Shown: positions 21,649 through 33,423 of the stretch, piece by piece
Position numbering within the stretch: the stretch's first letter is position 1
Layout of the letters: every line of letters begins with the position of its first letter
From: Acephala macrosclerotiorum
Lineage: Eukaryota; Ascomycota; Leotiomycetes; Helotiales; Mollisiaceae
Reading direction: 5' to 3'
Length of the DNA stretch: 39,500 bases
Assembly (NCBI GenBank): GCA_014904845.1
Contig: MU119600.1
Coordinates: 1-39,500, forward strand
Made by a program: the position numbers and the translations under genes
The notes under the pieces: model-generated
The model's input: only the letters and a program-made list of their open reading frames with translations
Databases searched by the model: none
What the model was told of the DNA's origin: nothing

Positions 21649-24600
21649 TCAAATGAACGTATATTCGTTGTTGTCGAGCATCAGATACCAGAGCCCTCGG
21701 ACCTTGTTGAGAACTCTGTACGATGGCTCATGGTCTTTCGACCATTGTTCCGTCAGCTTTTGCTCACCCTCTTCCGAAACGGATTGTCCTGCAGCTGGCT
21801 CGAGACGGATAGCTGGTCCCATTGCCAGCATTGTGCTAAAGTTCCCTTGGCCGCGCCAGTCATTGCCCCGAGTTTCAACCTCTCCCTTTGAGGTTTTCTT
21901 CTCCAGCCGCTGACTAGCGGAAACGCCACCCTCGGGACGATTCCACTCCGTCCTCTCTTCGCTGGCACCCTGTTTCGTGCGTGCCACAGGTTCCACGACC
22001 CAGCAGACACTCATGCTCCGGAGTGCTGGTCGCGGTAACATTTCCCAGTCGCCGTTGTGCGGGATAGCAATAAGACAGGGCCCGTCAACGTCGAACACAG
22101 ACACAAGATCCTGGGCGTGCGCCTCTTCCATCTGCTCATAATCTCCTTCATGATCTCTTACGCGACTTATGTCTTCTATAAAGGCGGCCATGTTCCGCCG
22201 ATCGTAGCGCATGTCGCTTCTGTTGAGCCTGGGGAAGTTGCAGATACCGGCTATCGACGCAGTAAACCTCCGTGCCCTCTGGCGCTGGAGTATTGATTTG
22301 GCGATTGCGGCGGTAGGACGGCGGGAACTCGAAACAGCTGTGCCTCGAGCTGTGGAGGAAGACCCCTTTCGCTCAGAAATAGGGCCGTTGCCGTAGCGGC
22401 CAACCCAGAGAAAACCGTCCCGCATGATGCGGTCGATGAGCCAGAATTGCGCGACGCTTCCGTCGCGGGTCCTGTCTAGCTGCAGCAACTCGGGGCGATT
22501 GTCGAGGACGTCGGGATCGGTGAGCAGCCAGTCGCCGACCTCGTCAGGAAGCTCGTATTCCGTACGCGGTACAACGTCCGTCCGTAGTGAATGCCATATG
22601 CTGTTCGCGAGACCGAGGGCAAGCGGCTCTGAGTCGGCTTTGAGATAGAGGTACCGCAGAATGGCAAAGATTATCTCAGTGGCGAGACGCTGCGCTGCCT
22701 GGTCGTGATGCCGTAGCATATCGTCCTCATTAAACTCGATATTAAAATCGCTATTGCAGTGGGGACCTGAGTAAAGAGTACGTTCCCCCAAGCTCACCTG
22801 GAGACTGGTCTGTGGGACAAGGACATTTTTCTTGAGACAGTAGTCCAGGAACAAGCGCTGGTGTCGTTGGAACTGATCGGTCGTCTCTCCTTCTAACTTC
22901 GTTATCTGGAGTCTCATAAGTTTGTCTCTCGTCCATTCTTCCTCCCACTCCGCTTGAATCTGACGGAAATCAAAAATGTCTTCGACCGACCAGAGGTGGG
23001 CTCTCAAGCGAGGCCCGTTGGGTGTGAATATCTTCTCGGATTGGTAGGTAGACTGGCTGATGAAGCCCCAAACGTGGAGTTTGCAGTGATCAAGCAAATG
23101 CGGAGTCCGGCTAAGCGGCCAGAGCCAGCCAATGCTAGACCTAGTTCCTGGTAACTCTTGGTAACTATTGTTAATATTCTGTGCAATACTTCTCATGGGC
23201 ATTCTCGGAAGACCCTCACTTACCTTCTTCAGCATCCAGATTATATGCTTCAGGAACTAGTAGGGAGTTGTCGCCATTCATCAGTGTTAGAGCTAGGAGG
23301 GCCAGTCGCAGGGACTTGCAGCGTCTAGCCAAAACCGAAGTGTCCAAGCGGTTGTTAAAGCCACACATGTTTGCCACGATAGCAACGCGATCCTGGACGT
23401 CACGACAGCCGCGAGTGCCGAGGAATGTCAATGCCCCGACTGCATCGACCGTCTGGCGGGGCCGTTGGTAGTTGATACCGCCAGGGATGAACACCGCGTC
23501 CAAGACGGTCTTAGGCAGCGGAGGGGACGGGTGGAGAGCTTCCGCTGTGGTAAGTACGGACCGAGCACGAGATGGCGCGATTGTGCTCTTAAGGCTTGCG
23601 AAGTTGTAGGTGATCAGAAAGAACTTCACCACGCTGACGACGCGCCTGAAGTCCTCCACTGGTATTGTCATAATGCTCGACCGATCTTCATCCTCTGGGC
23701 TAAAGTGCATTGATGTAAGAACGGGTGTTGGCTCCACTCCTGCGAAACTCAAGCCGTAATAATATGGAATGCCTGCCCCGAGTCGAAGAACAAGCACGAG
23801 CGCCTCGCCAGCCGAGAGAGCTTCCTGAGCAACCCAAGCGCGCGTATACCAGCGATCTGCGCTTACCTTTTCCAAGAAGTCGATCAAGGGAGGCAGGAGC
23901 GGCGCGATGTCGTCGCCGAGGGATGGCATCGGCTTGTTCAACTTTTGTTGCCACTCGATTTCCCGTCCCGACTCATCGACAGTGAAGTCTAACACGGCGG
24001 CAATAGCGCAGATCTGTTTCTCGCTGGTGATCTCGGCGGAAAGAAGCCCGGCGGTGACCATGGCACGGCTGTACACCACGTCCATGGCCTGGACACCTAA
24101 CTCTTGCTCCTCCTTTTCTTCCTGAGGGCTGTCCTCTCCCGGCTGTGGCAGACATTCTTGATCGACCCAGATCATGCGTAAGCCGCACGAGATGGCGAAC
24201 TCGACAGCGCGGTCGAGGACGTCGTCTAGAGCTCGGCTACATCGTACAGTCCCGTCTAGCTCGCGTACTTGATACGTGCCCGGAGTCACAACCGTGTTCC
24301 CGTTCTCGTCTTTCTGCGGCACCGGCCAGCAGTACGACACGGCGACATAATGATTGCAGACGGTTGGGCCACCGGGCGGGTCGCGACTAGTCGGGATGAG
24401 TTGGGGTCGGACAAGACGAAACTTGCGCGGCTTCCAGCTGCGAGGGAATTCTGGCACCGAGGCGCAGAAGTTGCAAGACATCGGCAGCTCGTATACACCA
24501 CTTTTGTCCTGTGAATCCTCCTCGTTGTCTGAATCTCCGCCGTCGTGTGGTGCTTTGCCAGCTGATCGAGTCTCCTGCTTCTCTGAAGTCTTTCCAAAGC

Positions 24601-24955
24601 GTGGCTCTGCCTGAATCTGCTTAACGTCGGAGCTATGGCTATTTTTCGGTCTGGAAATTCCATGCTCAGAGACCGAGATGGCCAAGGCCCATTCGAGCAT
24701 GCCTTCCTCGTCGTCGTCGTCGTATCCGTTCTGCCGCACGTTGGTGTCGTCATAAACTAGGAACTTGATGTCCCTTTGAGCCCACAATTCAGCTTTTTGA
24801 CGGTCAATCTGATACTCCGAAATTTCGCTGAGCGTCTTCATGGTTTCAGGGCCCAAAGGTGCTGATCCCACCTTCACATCGTCCTCCATGATAGTCTGGG
24901 TGCCTCCTGTCATGATGATGCTGGTGCTCGTTGAAGAAGGAGGGTCTGGTTTCAC
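21649..24955 (-). CDS. HET-domain protein (heterokaryon incompatibility type), two exons
   Basis: Exon 1 is 24955-23224. The intron starts at 23223 (donor GTAAGT). Two acceptors keep the frame: CAG at 23148 (76 nt, preferred) or AAG at 23157 (67 nt). Exon 2 runs to the stop at 21649, giving about 1076 residues. The HET domain spans roughly 203-385: HYVAVSYCWPVP, then MIWVDQECLPQ, QAMDVVYSRAMVTAGLL and DRWYTRAWVAQEAL. The N-terminal 160 residues are acidic and low-complexity. Exon 2 (~500 residues) carries the typical HET C-terminal pattern, including an RAHLWSVEDI segment and a late GLWYLML stretch. HET proteins act in allorecognition and can trigger cell death when incompatible alleles meet; the partner here is unknown. 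The coding sequence is GC-rich and unbroken, although repeats lie on both sides. Confidence 0.88.
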
Positions 24956-26008
24956 CTATTCAGACGGAGGGAAAGTGCTTGCCGATAATTACTGCGTTGG
25001 GAGGGTGCAGGTCAACACGCCCAGGTAGGCTCTATGTAGTATGTGGTGGTGTAGAGCAATAAGCTCGCTATGTCAGATACCTCTTCGACGCGTCATTCAG
25101 CGCGTACGACGCGCGCGCCAGTGTTCGCACGAATCTGCCTTGCAACTTCCCGTCAAACCCTTATCGAACATGGGGGTCCTTATTCCTAATCCGTCCTGCC
25201 ATTATGCAGAAGTGCATGTGATGCGGATCTAATTAGACGATAAGGAGGAGCTGGCTCGTCAATAGGCTATTGACAGCAGGAAGTCGCGTTCAAGGGTCAG
25301 TATTATGTTTTTAGGTCTCCACAACTTGCTACCTTGATCCATCATTACTTATTCGCGATCCTACAACCCTGCTTTGATGCTCTCACATTCTTGTGGCTTG
25401 ACACGGTTACACGGTAACTCAGTTCGGAATTGTCTTCTCCTGCGCCTGTTGGACGACTTCATGAGCGCTTTGCCCCTGTAAGCGCTAGCTGAGTCAATAT
25501 CCTAATTAGTAATCTTCGATAGTATCACTTCACCCACCAAATCGTTGCTTTATTTTAGGTTATTCATGCAGCCTGTAGATTGGTTTTATTGTTGAAGCTC
25601 ATGCATATTGAAACCTTGTTGATCTATTTCGATACTGTCTCAACTTTCCTAGCTACTTATCCAGAAATTCTAGTTCCCCATTACGGCGACGCCACCATAG
25701 AGAGTCTGGACCAATCGTGCCCTCGTTCACCAGGCTCGTGAAAGCAGAATCAATGTCTTGAGGGTTGGTATACGTTGGCGCTAAATGGAGAAGATCCAAC
25801 AAGCTCAGCCGCACCCAGCCAATTCTGGATTCCCGCTTGATCCCAGTAACCTGCGTCGACCCCCACAGCAACCCTTGCCCCCCTCCCCACGAAGCCTACC
25901 GTGAACGCCACCTCGAGAGCCAATCTCGTTCCAGTAGCCTTCATCCTGCGAAAGGCCTGTCATCCTTGACCCCGAAAAGCTAGAGCCCCATGAGCCGCTT
26001 AGTTCTGA
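24956..26008. other. Upstream region of the HET gene, no supported gene
   Basis: The first part is the HET promoter. A minus-strand frame at 25653-25871 and neighbouring frames (to about 25985) have protein-like composition but are broken into three frames, so at most this is a decayed coding remnant I cannot assign. Confidence 0.35.
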
Positions 26009-26335
26009 TTAGTAAACGCTACTAGCTTGGTTGCTTCCTGGTTGGTTGTTTCCTGGTTGTTTTAAACCTGATCGATAACTTCCCTGTGATCCGTACGATG
26101 AAATAGCATTATTGTGTATGTAGATATCTTGGTCGCTTTGCCTTATTAACTCAGGGTCATCGATAAATTACGTGGTGGCCATATTTATGCCTTGCACAGG
26201 GTCGTCATTCGCCCAGAACTGTTGAGCCACAGGTCCGTATGGGACTTGATGCTGTTCAGCCGCAGCCTGTGTTGCATCCGCAACGCCTTGGATCCCGCCT
26301 TCTATCCTTTGAGCTGATTATTCTGGTGATCTGCG
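26009..26335 (-). pseudogene. Decayed C-terminal coding remnant with two in-frame TAA stops
   Basis: One minus-strand frame reads as a coherent, Gln/Ser/Gly-rich protein end (AEQHQVPYGPVAQQFW, then NNAISSYGSQGSYRS) and closes at a TAA at 26009-26011. It is broken by TAA at 26318-26320 and 26168-26170. Both can be explained as CAA-to-TAA (C to T at CpA), the preferred RIP change. The upstream part is lost where repeat copy four begins. I do not recognise the family; a transposon-borne protein is possible. Confidence 0.4.
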
Positions 26336-26344
26336 CCGAATTTC

Positions 26345-26575
26345 AACTTACGTCGCTTCTAACAGAGTTAGTTAGCGTTGCCACTTCACTTATGCGCTAC
26401 TCACCCTCGCCTCACCCTCTGCTCGGGTTGCTCAGTCACGTTTCTGCTCTCGCTTTCGTGACTAGTTATTCTTCAATCTCATTTGCTTCCGTCTTGCGGG
26501 CGCTGTTAATCTTAAACGACTATGTCTAGGGCGGGCGAATCGTCTCCCAGGGAGCTCAAACAGGACCCCCTTTCC
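26345..26575 (+). repeat. Fourth copy of the element's left end
   Basis: Aligns with 19400-19700: GTTAGTTAGCGTTGCCACTT, CTCACCCTCGCCTCACCCTC, then GTCACGTTT, CTCGCTTTCGTGACTA and CCAGGGAGCTCAAACAGG, in the same order and strand. The CCTGAGCA array is almost absent (one GGTTGCTCAG remains). An open frame here (26239-26529) is therefore not a gene. Confidence 0.6.
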
Positions 26576-26863
26576 CCGTAAAAATGCATCCTTCAATTTC
26601 TGAAGGCAGATTCCTCTTGATACGAGTAGCGAACCTCTGGCGTTGTTCCAAGGAGAATTCCCCTACCTATATTTAACATTCCTCCACCCCCCACCTGCTT
26701 CTACTTATCCTGCATTATATCTGTACAGCACCTGAGTCTTTAAATGACCAATATTAGGAATTGCATATATCTAGAACAAAATATTTCTTCTCTTCTAGGT
26801 ACTTAAATATACAGGCAATGGACAAATTCGTGCGATGAGCCGAACTGATTCGAGGAAATTGCT
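26576..26863. other. Downstream flank of the interrupted gene
   Basis: AT-rich towards the right; no frame or motif. It probably contains the 3' end of the minus-strand transcript of the gene at 26864. Confidence 0.3.
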
Positions 26864-29074
26864 TTAATCCACGACTATCCATGACTTGAATATATGCGCG
26901 TTGGACTCGGCCTTCTCAATGCATTGCAACAAAGGGCTTCGGTGCCGTATAAAGACACCACAGCATATTGTCCGAGCCTCACAACAAGCCCCAGCACCGA
27001 AAATCTTTACCATGTTATTTCCACCCGTTCGTATTAAGGACCTCACTCCGGTGTTAACGGTTGGCGAATAGAAGGGGTCTGTCCAACAGACGTCTTCTAT
27101 GACGAGTTCCTTCATCATTCTCATGTTGAATCCCTGATTCAATTTTGCTGTCAGTTGGGACTCGAGGTCCATGTGTGTGGCCGTTGCCAAGATGTTGATT
27201 GCACTGATCCAAGATGCTTTTCGTCTGTGGGGTGACTTGCTGAAGCTGTCCATGTACACCATGTAATGCTTAATCTCAATACGTGTACCGTGAACGGAGG
27301 CCGATGTCTCGAACGTATACGCCCTATCTTGGATTGGATGCTGCCAGCCCACTTCAGGCGTCACGAGGCCCTTGACCACGTCGAAAGCCGGTACACGCGG
27401 ACCAGCTTTGACATAAGAGGTGAAAGTATTTTCGCGAATCGAGTTGTAAGTAACCTGATCCTTCTTTATCTGACCCCCTTGTACGCGGATGCTTAGCGCA
27501 TCTGAATGTCGAGCACTCTCGAACCAAAGCATGTTCATTCCAGCGACATATCCGTCTCTAGCAACCACTAGATCGTTATCCTGCCATGTGTCAAGACCAG
27601 GGAGCAATTGCTTGAAAGCGAGTCTACGGAACTCTGAAACTTCTATCCCGTCCGAAAGAATGTGAACCACTGTCTCGTCTGCGAATTGGAGGATCTGGTG
27701 GTCTAAAGGCTTGATGAACCGGCGCCCATTCTCAAAAACCGCCGTGCATGTAACAGTGGCGTCTGCTGCAACAAATAGGGCAGGATCAAGAATATAGTCA
27801 GCTTCGACCTTCTCGTCGGAGAAGTAAGAGTCGATAAAGGCTCGGCATGGCTTTTTGACGTGTTCTTCAGCCCCATCACCGCGGAAACCCCCGCGCCATT
27901 TGTCCACTCCTTCTAGAATAGCCTTGAGTAAACCTGGGTGGAATTCAGTTCTCCCGTCATCACTCCATCCATAGTTCGTAATTACCCACTCTGCTGTTGC
28001 AAGCCAGGAGTTCTGGGCAATGGCGGCCAGCGGAGTTTCATTGCAACGATTCCCGTCATTGCATCCTTCGCATTTTAGGTACAACTGGCCGCGCTGCGAG
28101 ATGGCTATTACCAGGGTTTGAGCGATTATCCCTGATGCGATCATCGCTTTCCGGCGGATTTCTTCACTCTCAAACGCGCTCCAGTAGTATTGATTCATGA
28201 ATGACTTCAGCAACCGGAGAGGGATCTGACTGAGCGAATCGGTCTCGTCGGCAGACATCTCAAAAACAAACCGAATCGGATTATCGCTTGCTTTAAAGAC
28301 CTGTAAGTTCCAGTGTACACTACGCGTAAGCTCGACTTGGATGCACAACTTGGCTTTCAGGTCACCTTTGACAGCCTTATCGCCAATGAGCAAGCATGCT
28401 TTGTTCCCTAATAGCTACAAGAGAGATGAAGCAAGCCATATTGAGTTTTCATGGCCTGTAAGCACGATGCTGTCGACCGTTTCGTCTCGCATTTGTTCAA
28501 ACAGTGTGAGCAAAAGTTCGGCTAAGACTTTGAATTCCATCTTTCGAAACGTGTCAAGCTCAGGATGCCACTCATCGACAGCCGATGCAACCTCGTGCAT
28601 CATGTCAGTGGGGGCGATCATCTCTGCTTGGCCTGAGAATTGAGTAATCATGCGCATAATTTGGACCGCAGAACAAGGGAGCTTTGCGAGCACGCTTGAT
28701 GTCTTCAACATTTCAAACATCAACGTACTGCACTCATCGTCCAGAAGAGTCGTCTTCAAGGCTGCACACAAGACGAAGAATTGGAGCAGAGCGGTTGATT
28801 GTCGAATCACCTTGCACAAGCCCCCTGAGGAGATGCCGATTGACGCTTTCAAATTCTCAACTCTAACTGAATTTGAACCACCCAAGACAGTGACTGCTTC
28901 ATCTATGCGCTCGGCAGCCACTGGAAAACATGCACCAAGCTGCTCAACTGCCAGCACTGCCTGGGTGTGCACGTCATCTTCACTGGTGGCTGCGATCAGA
29001 GCGCGGAGAGCCTTGAGAGTGTTGAAGCCTGATCCTCCGATTTCAAATGATGGATTGACTGGTCGCAGCGACAT
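26864..29074 (-). CDS. Long gene of unrecognised family, interrupted by one in-frame TAG
   Basis: A single frame of 737 codons runs from ATG at 29074 to 26864 except for one TAG at 28415-28417, after codon 219 (...NSIWLASSLL). The frame continues immediately as LLGNKACLLIGDKAVKG, which reads as the natural continuation. The N-terminal part is alpha-helical; the second part has a CEGCNDGNRC cysteine cluster and many aromatic residues, with no catalytic motif I can name. My impression is of a lineage-wide fungal hypothetical family, from memory and unchecked. Explanations for the TAG: a TGG-to-TAG change (G to A on the coding strand, equal to C to T at CpA on the plus strand, i.e. RIP-like); an in-frame intron of 63 or 51 nt ending at this TAG (good pyrimidine-rich acceptor CTCTCTTGTAG, but poor donors GTCGAC or GTGCTT); or readthrough. 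If the stop is real, only a 219-residue product is made. Confidence 0.65.
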
Positions 29075-31038
29075 CGCTAGAACGAGGTTTTGTTGTTGTG
29101 TGTTGCGTCCTTGGTGTCTGGGTTGGTACTCCGAATGCTATAGATGCTCATACCCTCTTTTGAATTGAAAGAAATGAATGATGTGTGGTTTCATTCCCAA
29201 GGCTGGAATTATCAGGTTGATGGAAAGGGAAGCTAGTCTAATTCTGTACTAGTCTTAGCATCGCAGTCCGCGCCACTTAGGCACGCGACAGGTACCCCTA
29301 TCGGGCTTAGTAAGCAGGGCGTTTGCCCATCCCTCGCATTGTTCAGAGCAACCACTACAGGGACGTATCCTTTTCTACTAGCACTCGCTAAACTTGAATC
29401 CTCGCCCTCTGATTGGCTTAAAAAAGGGTACGTAATACGCACTCCTACGTTAGTGGCATGCTGACTCAGGGTGCGTGTTTTGATTATTAATTAAAGTACG
29501 TATTTTTAATTAGTTTATATAAAACACGTAATAATTATTTTTTAAAAAAATAATAAAATTAAAATAATAAATATATATATATATATATTATTATTATAAA
29601 AAACTTTTTATATTTATATATATAATATATAATTTTTATTATTTATATTTAATCGAGTTTTTTATATAATAAATTATTATTTTTATTTATATTTATATAT
29701 TATTATTATTTATAAAAAGTTTAATAAATTAAAAAAATAATAATATATATTTTAAATTAATATATTTAATTAATAAAATTAAATACGTACGATTAAAAAT
29801 ATTATTTAATAAAAAATATATATTATATATTTTTAATTTAAATTAATCGAAATATAAAAACTTTTATTTTTTCAAATATATATATATTAAATTAATAAAA
29901 AAAAATACGTTTTTATAATAATTATTTATTTTTATTTTATTTTTCGTTTATATTATTTAATTATATATTTTTTTTTAATAATTAATTATAATTTATTTAT
30001 TATTCGATTTTATTATACGAAAATTATTAAATTTATACGATTTATATTTAAAAAAATTAAATAAATTTTTAAGAAATTTAAATAAAAACTTTTTTTTCTT
30101 AGAAATAAATTCTTTTTTTAAAATAAATATTTTTTCGATTTATTTACAAATTTAATTTCTTTTTAAATATATCGCGTTTAATTTTTATTTAATTTTTATT
30201 TATTTTTTAATTTTGTTAACTTTTAACGTTTTATATTTCGATTAAAATAATTTTTAAAATTTGTTTTAATTTTATATTATATTTTTTACGAATATTATTA
30301 TTATTATTAATACAAATAAATATTTTTTTTATTAATATATAATAAACGCTATCGAATTATATTATTAAATATATTTTTTTAATAATGTTTTTAATAAATA
30401 TTTTTAAAAAAAGCGAATAATATAATAATTTATTTAAATAAATTTAATAAAAAAATAATTAAATAATTAATATTTAAAAACTATTATAATTATGCGATAA
30501 ATATTTTATATTATTATTTTTATTATATTTATTTTAAAGACTAATTAGTAATTTTACGTAAAATTAAAATTTAAAATTAAAAAAAAAATATATATATATA
30601 TATATATAATTTTATTTAAATATTAAATTCGTTTTATTTATATTATATATTAATTTTTTTTTAAATTATTTAACTTTTATAATAATTTTTATATTAGAGT
30701 TTTTTTTAATAAAAACTATATTTTAAGCGAATATATTTATAAAACTTATTACGTAAAAATCGATTTAAATTGTAATATTATTTATAGTTATTTTGTACAC
30801 GTTTAATATCGTTGCAAAAGTAGTTAAAGTAAAAAGAATAGTATTGATGTCAAAATCTGTCCTTCTAGCTAAATGGAAATGTCTCCTTAATAAAGTGCTT
30901 TTATTGATTTATTTCGATTAAGCAGAGCTACCTAGTAAACCAATGTGTCACTAATGATATGGCTTCATGCTAATATGTAATAGATTCTTCCAGGTATCTC
31001 CACCGATTACGGCCTCCTCAACTGACATTTAGCTCTCT
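29075..31038. other. Promoter of the interrupted gene, then AT-rich block
   Basis: 29075 to ~29480 is normal-composition upstream sequence. From ~29490 to ~30830 the sequence is almost all A and T with no usable frame. 30830-31038 returns to moderate composition and is the 3' flank of the second HET gene. Confidence 0.6.
29490..30830. repeat. RIP-like AT-rich block, about 1.3 kb
   Basis: Nearly pure A/T. Remaining C and G sit mostly in CpG: in 30001-30060, for example, all three C residues are in CpG. This fits removal of C at CpA/CpT by RIP, with CpG spared, and is the opposite of methyl-CpG decay. It includes (AT)n runs at about 29570-29589 and 30588-30609. The original element cannot be recognised. 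Confidence 0.7.
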
Positions 31039-33041
31039 CTATACTATAGTTATCGTACGAATCTCACAGCCTTCAAGGGGGTATTTGCTCCAGGTTTCAT
31101 CTCCTCTATGCGCGAAACATCCAACCCGCCGATAAGCCTCCTCGTCAGCTAAAGAAAGTAATAAACCAAACGTGGCACCGAAAACCTGAGTGCGAACTAC
31201 TATCACCCAAACCGACACGGTAGGATCATCAAGAGTATTATCCTTTGAGTCAAGATAAATAACAGTATCCTGGGGGAGCTGTTGTGACCTGCTACCCCAG
31301 GTGATACACTTGAACTCCCCGCGAACGACTAGGATTCCATGGCTGACCGCAGCAAGAGGAGCGGCAGCCATGACGGGTGCGGTGCTCACTGCCAGCACTT
31401 CCAAGCTTTCCACACTAGAAACGCTGCGAGTAGAATGCCTGACACGCCAGTAAAGAACTGGGCAATTCACGGACGCCCATGACCAGGAAGGCGCTTGGTA
31501 TTTTGTCGGTCTTGACGGGGGCCCGTTGGTCATTTCTATTCTCCACATGAGGCCGGCCAGGAGGTCCTTCTTCCAAAGCCCCGCAAGATACTCGTCGGCG
31601 TTACTCGTCTGATATATCTCTGCGATTGCAGAAATAGCAACGAGTTTATCTGCTTTGTCGGTCAGGGCCTTGGTCGAGTAGTTTTCGACTATTGTCTCCC
31701 AGTCATGCATATCCCGACCTGGAATGCACGGCACTAGCGGAATAGAACGATTTCCAACTGGAACTCCTTCACGTATATATTCACCAAACTCCTTCCTGAA
31801 GGTCTCACCATGAGCGAGACGACAAGTTCGACAAATCCATTCAAGGTGCTGGGAAGAGAATTTCAGCAACCTCGGCGACAAAATGCGTTCCTGGTATGTC
31901 CAAGCTCGAGAGTCGATGGGATCATCTACGTTGTCATCAGAGATTTCAGCTAGAATGGTACGAATTTTCCGGCCTTCTAAGTCTTGGAAGTGTAAGGCTG
32001 TCGGCTGAAAATGCTGGTAATAAAAAGGCCTCTGGTGAAGAAACCCTTCCATTACACTTTTGCACGATGCCGCTGAGATGGTCAAGTACGCTTGTTGGTA
32101 TACCTTGGCCATTTTCCCCAATTCTATGGTAAGATCGTTTGCGCTGTCCTGGATAATGCACAGGCTGTCAACCCACAGATGGCAAATCCCCAGATTGCGG
32201 CACACTGTAATTGCGTCTCTGATTGTTTGGGGAACATCTGTTACATGAAAACCCTGGAGCCGTGACTTTAGCGTACCTCGGGTTGTTTTGAACAGCTGGT
32301 CTCCGCCCCACACATAACTCAGTGAGCACCACTGGATGGTGTCGGAACTTTGCTCTTCTATCTCGATGAGTTGAAGAGCTGAGTTTCGGCCATCAAGGTC
32401 AAACTTTAATAGCCTTGTTGGTGCGAAATTAGCAGGCTCGACGCGACACATCTGATGAGATGTATAACAGACTCGTGCCCATTCACAAGCAGTAGCAAAG
32501 GCCTCTGATGTACCGACGCAGGGGTCAATATACTCTTTATCTTCTTTAGTTTTCAATAGCATAAAGAGAACCGTTCGCAGTACTTACTATTTTCTAGCCA
32601 AGCCCGGCCGCCGAAAGACCCCTCGGTCCAGAGATAGTAGTAAGCACAGTTTAGGGCCGAGTATCCACTTGGCCTGAATTCCAACGCATAGTGCTGGTGC
32701 CGTAGTATTTGACGAGCAACAGAACGTAAAAGATGTTTGATTTCTTCGACTCCTCCATACTGTCGCCAGATAGTAAGGAGACCAAAGAAGCTTAGAACCA
32801 TTGCCCACTGTTCCCTGACCGACCAAGCTTCTCGTCGGGCCTTCTCAAGTTCGGCAAAAATAGGGCAGCCATCTCGCATGGCTCGGCGAACTTCCGACTT
32901 TGTATAAGGAAGCAGGATTGTGCTGTGGCCTTCGCTCTTTATTGTAAGATCGCTTTCCTCGAGAATAATGCTTTGGCAATGATTGCAAGTATGGAGTTCG
33001 TTCACAAAATTATATCCATCCCTTTCGCGAGTGTCAGACAT
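31039..33041 (-). CDS. HET-domain protein, two exons
   Basis: Exon 1 is 33041-32588. The intron starts at 32587 (donor GTAAGT); two acceptors keep the frame, at 32544 (44 nt) or 32535 (53 nt). Exon 2 ends at 31039. The product is 649-652 residues. The N-terminus has a CNHC pair (19-22) and a helical leader typical of this HET subgroup (TKSEVRRAMRDGCPIFAEL). The HET domain, about 220-375, shows WCSLSYVWGG, ICHLWVDSLCIIQD, KMAKVYQQAYLTISAA and, further on, DSRAWTYQERILSPR. Family role: non-self recognition and incompatibility. Frame and motifs are intact, although the gene lies between two AT-rich blocks and a RIP-altered repeat begins ~50 bp upstream of the ATG. Unlike the HET protein at 21649, this one has its HET domain in the second exon and a short C-terminus. 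Confidence 0.9.
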
Positions 33042-33089
33042 GTTGTTTAGCGACGGAAGTCAAGGCATGGGTAGTAAAAATTCAAAAGG
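33042..33089. promoter_or_regulatory. Short unique leader between HET start and repeat
   Basis: Only about 48 bases separate the ATG from the first repeat copy, so the core promoter of this HET gene probably lies within repeat sequence. Confidence 0.35.
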
Positions 33090-33286
33090 CTATGCCTTTG
33101 ACGATAGTTAAAGGTATCCTACTAGGGAAAAAAAGGCCACGTAGAGTTTACGTAATAAAACGTGATATTTTTGAAAAATTTAAGTCACGTTTTTACGCCA
33201 AGGTTTTGCCAAGAAACGCCAAGATGTGTCGCTTTTGGCACTTAGCGCTCTCGTAGTTTAGAGCTCTCTATAAAGCTCCCCGTAAA
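33090..33286 (+). repeat. Direct repeat, copy A (less mutated)
   Basis: About 197 bp, matching 33462-33659 at roughly 80% by eye: TATGCCTTTGACGATAG start, GCCACGTAGAG, TTTTGCCAAGAAACGCCAAG core, and CCCCGTAA end. It contains an inverted pair, AAAACGTGA and TCACGTTTT, about 20 bases apart. Confidence 0.8.
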
Positions 33287-33423
33287 ACAGCTCCAGCTCC
33301 CGGTAGAGCTCGGGGAGAGAGGGGAGTATAGAGAGAGAACGCCTCTACTCGCGCCGGCGAAGCCGATGCGAATAAAAACTCTATAAATTAAAAGTTTTAT
33401 ATCACTTCAAAATTCAAGTTATC

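Noticed and set aside
26239..26529. 96-codon plus-strand frame
   Set aside because: It overlaps the fourth repeat copy and lies opposite the decayed coding remnant.
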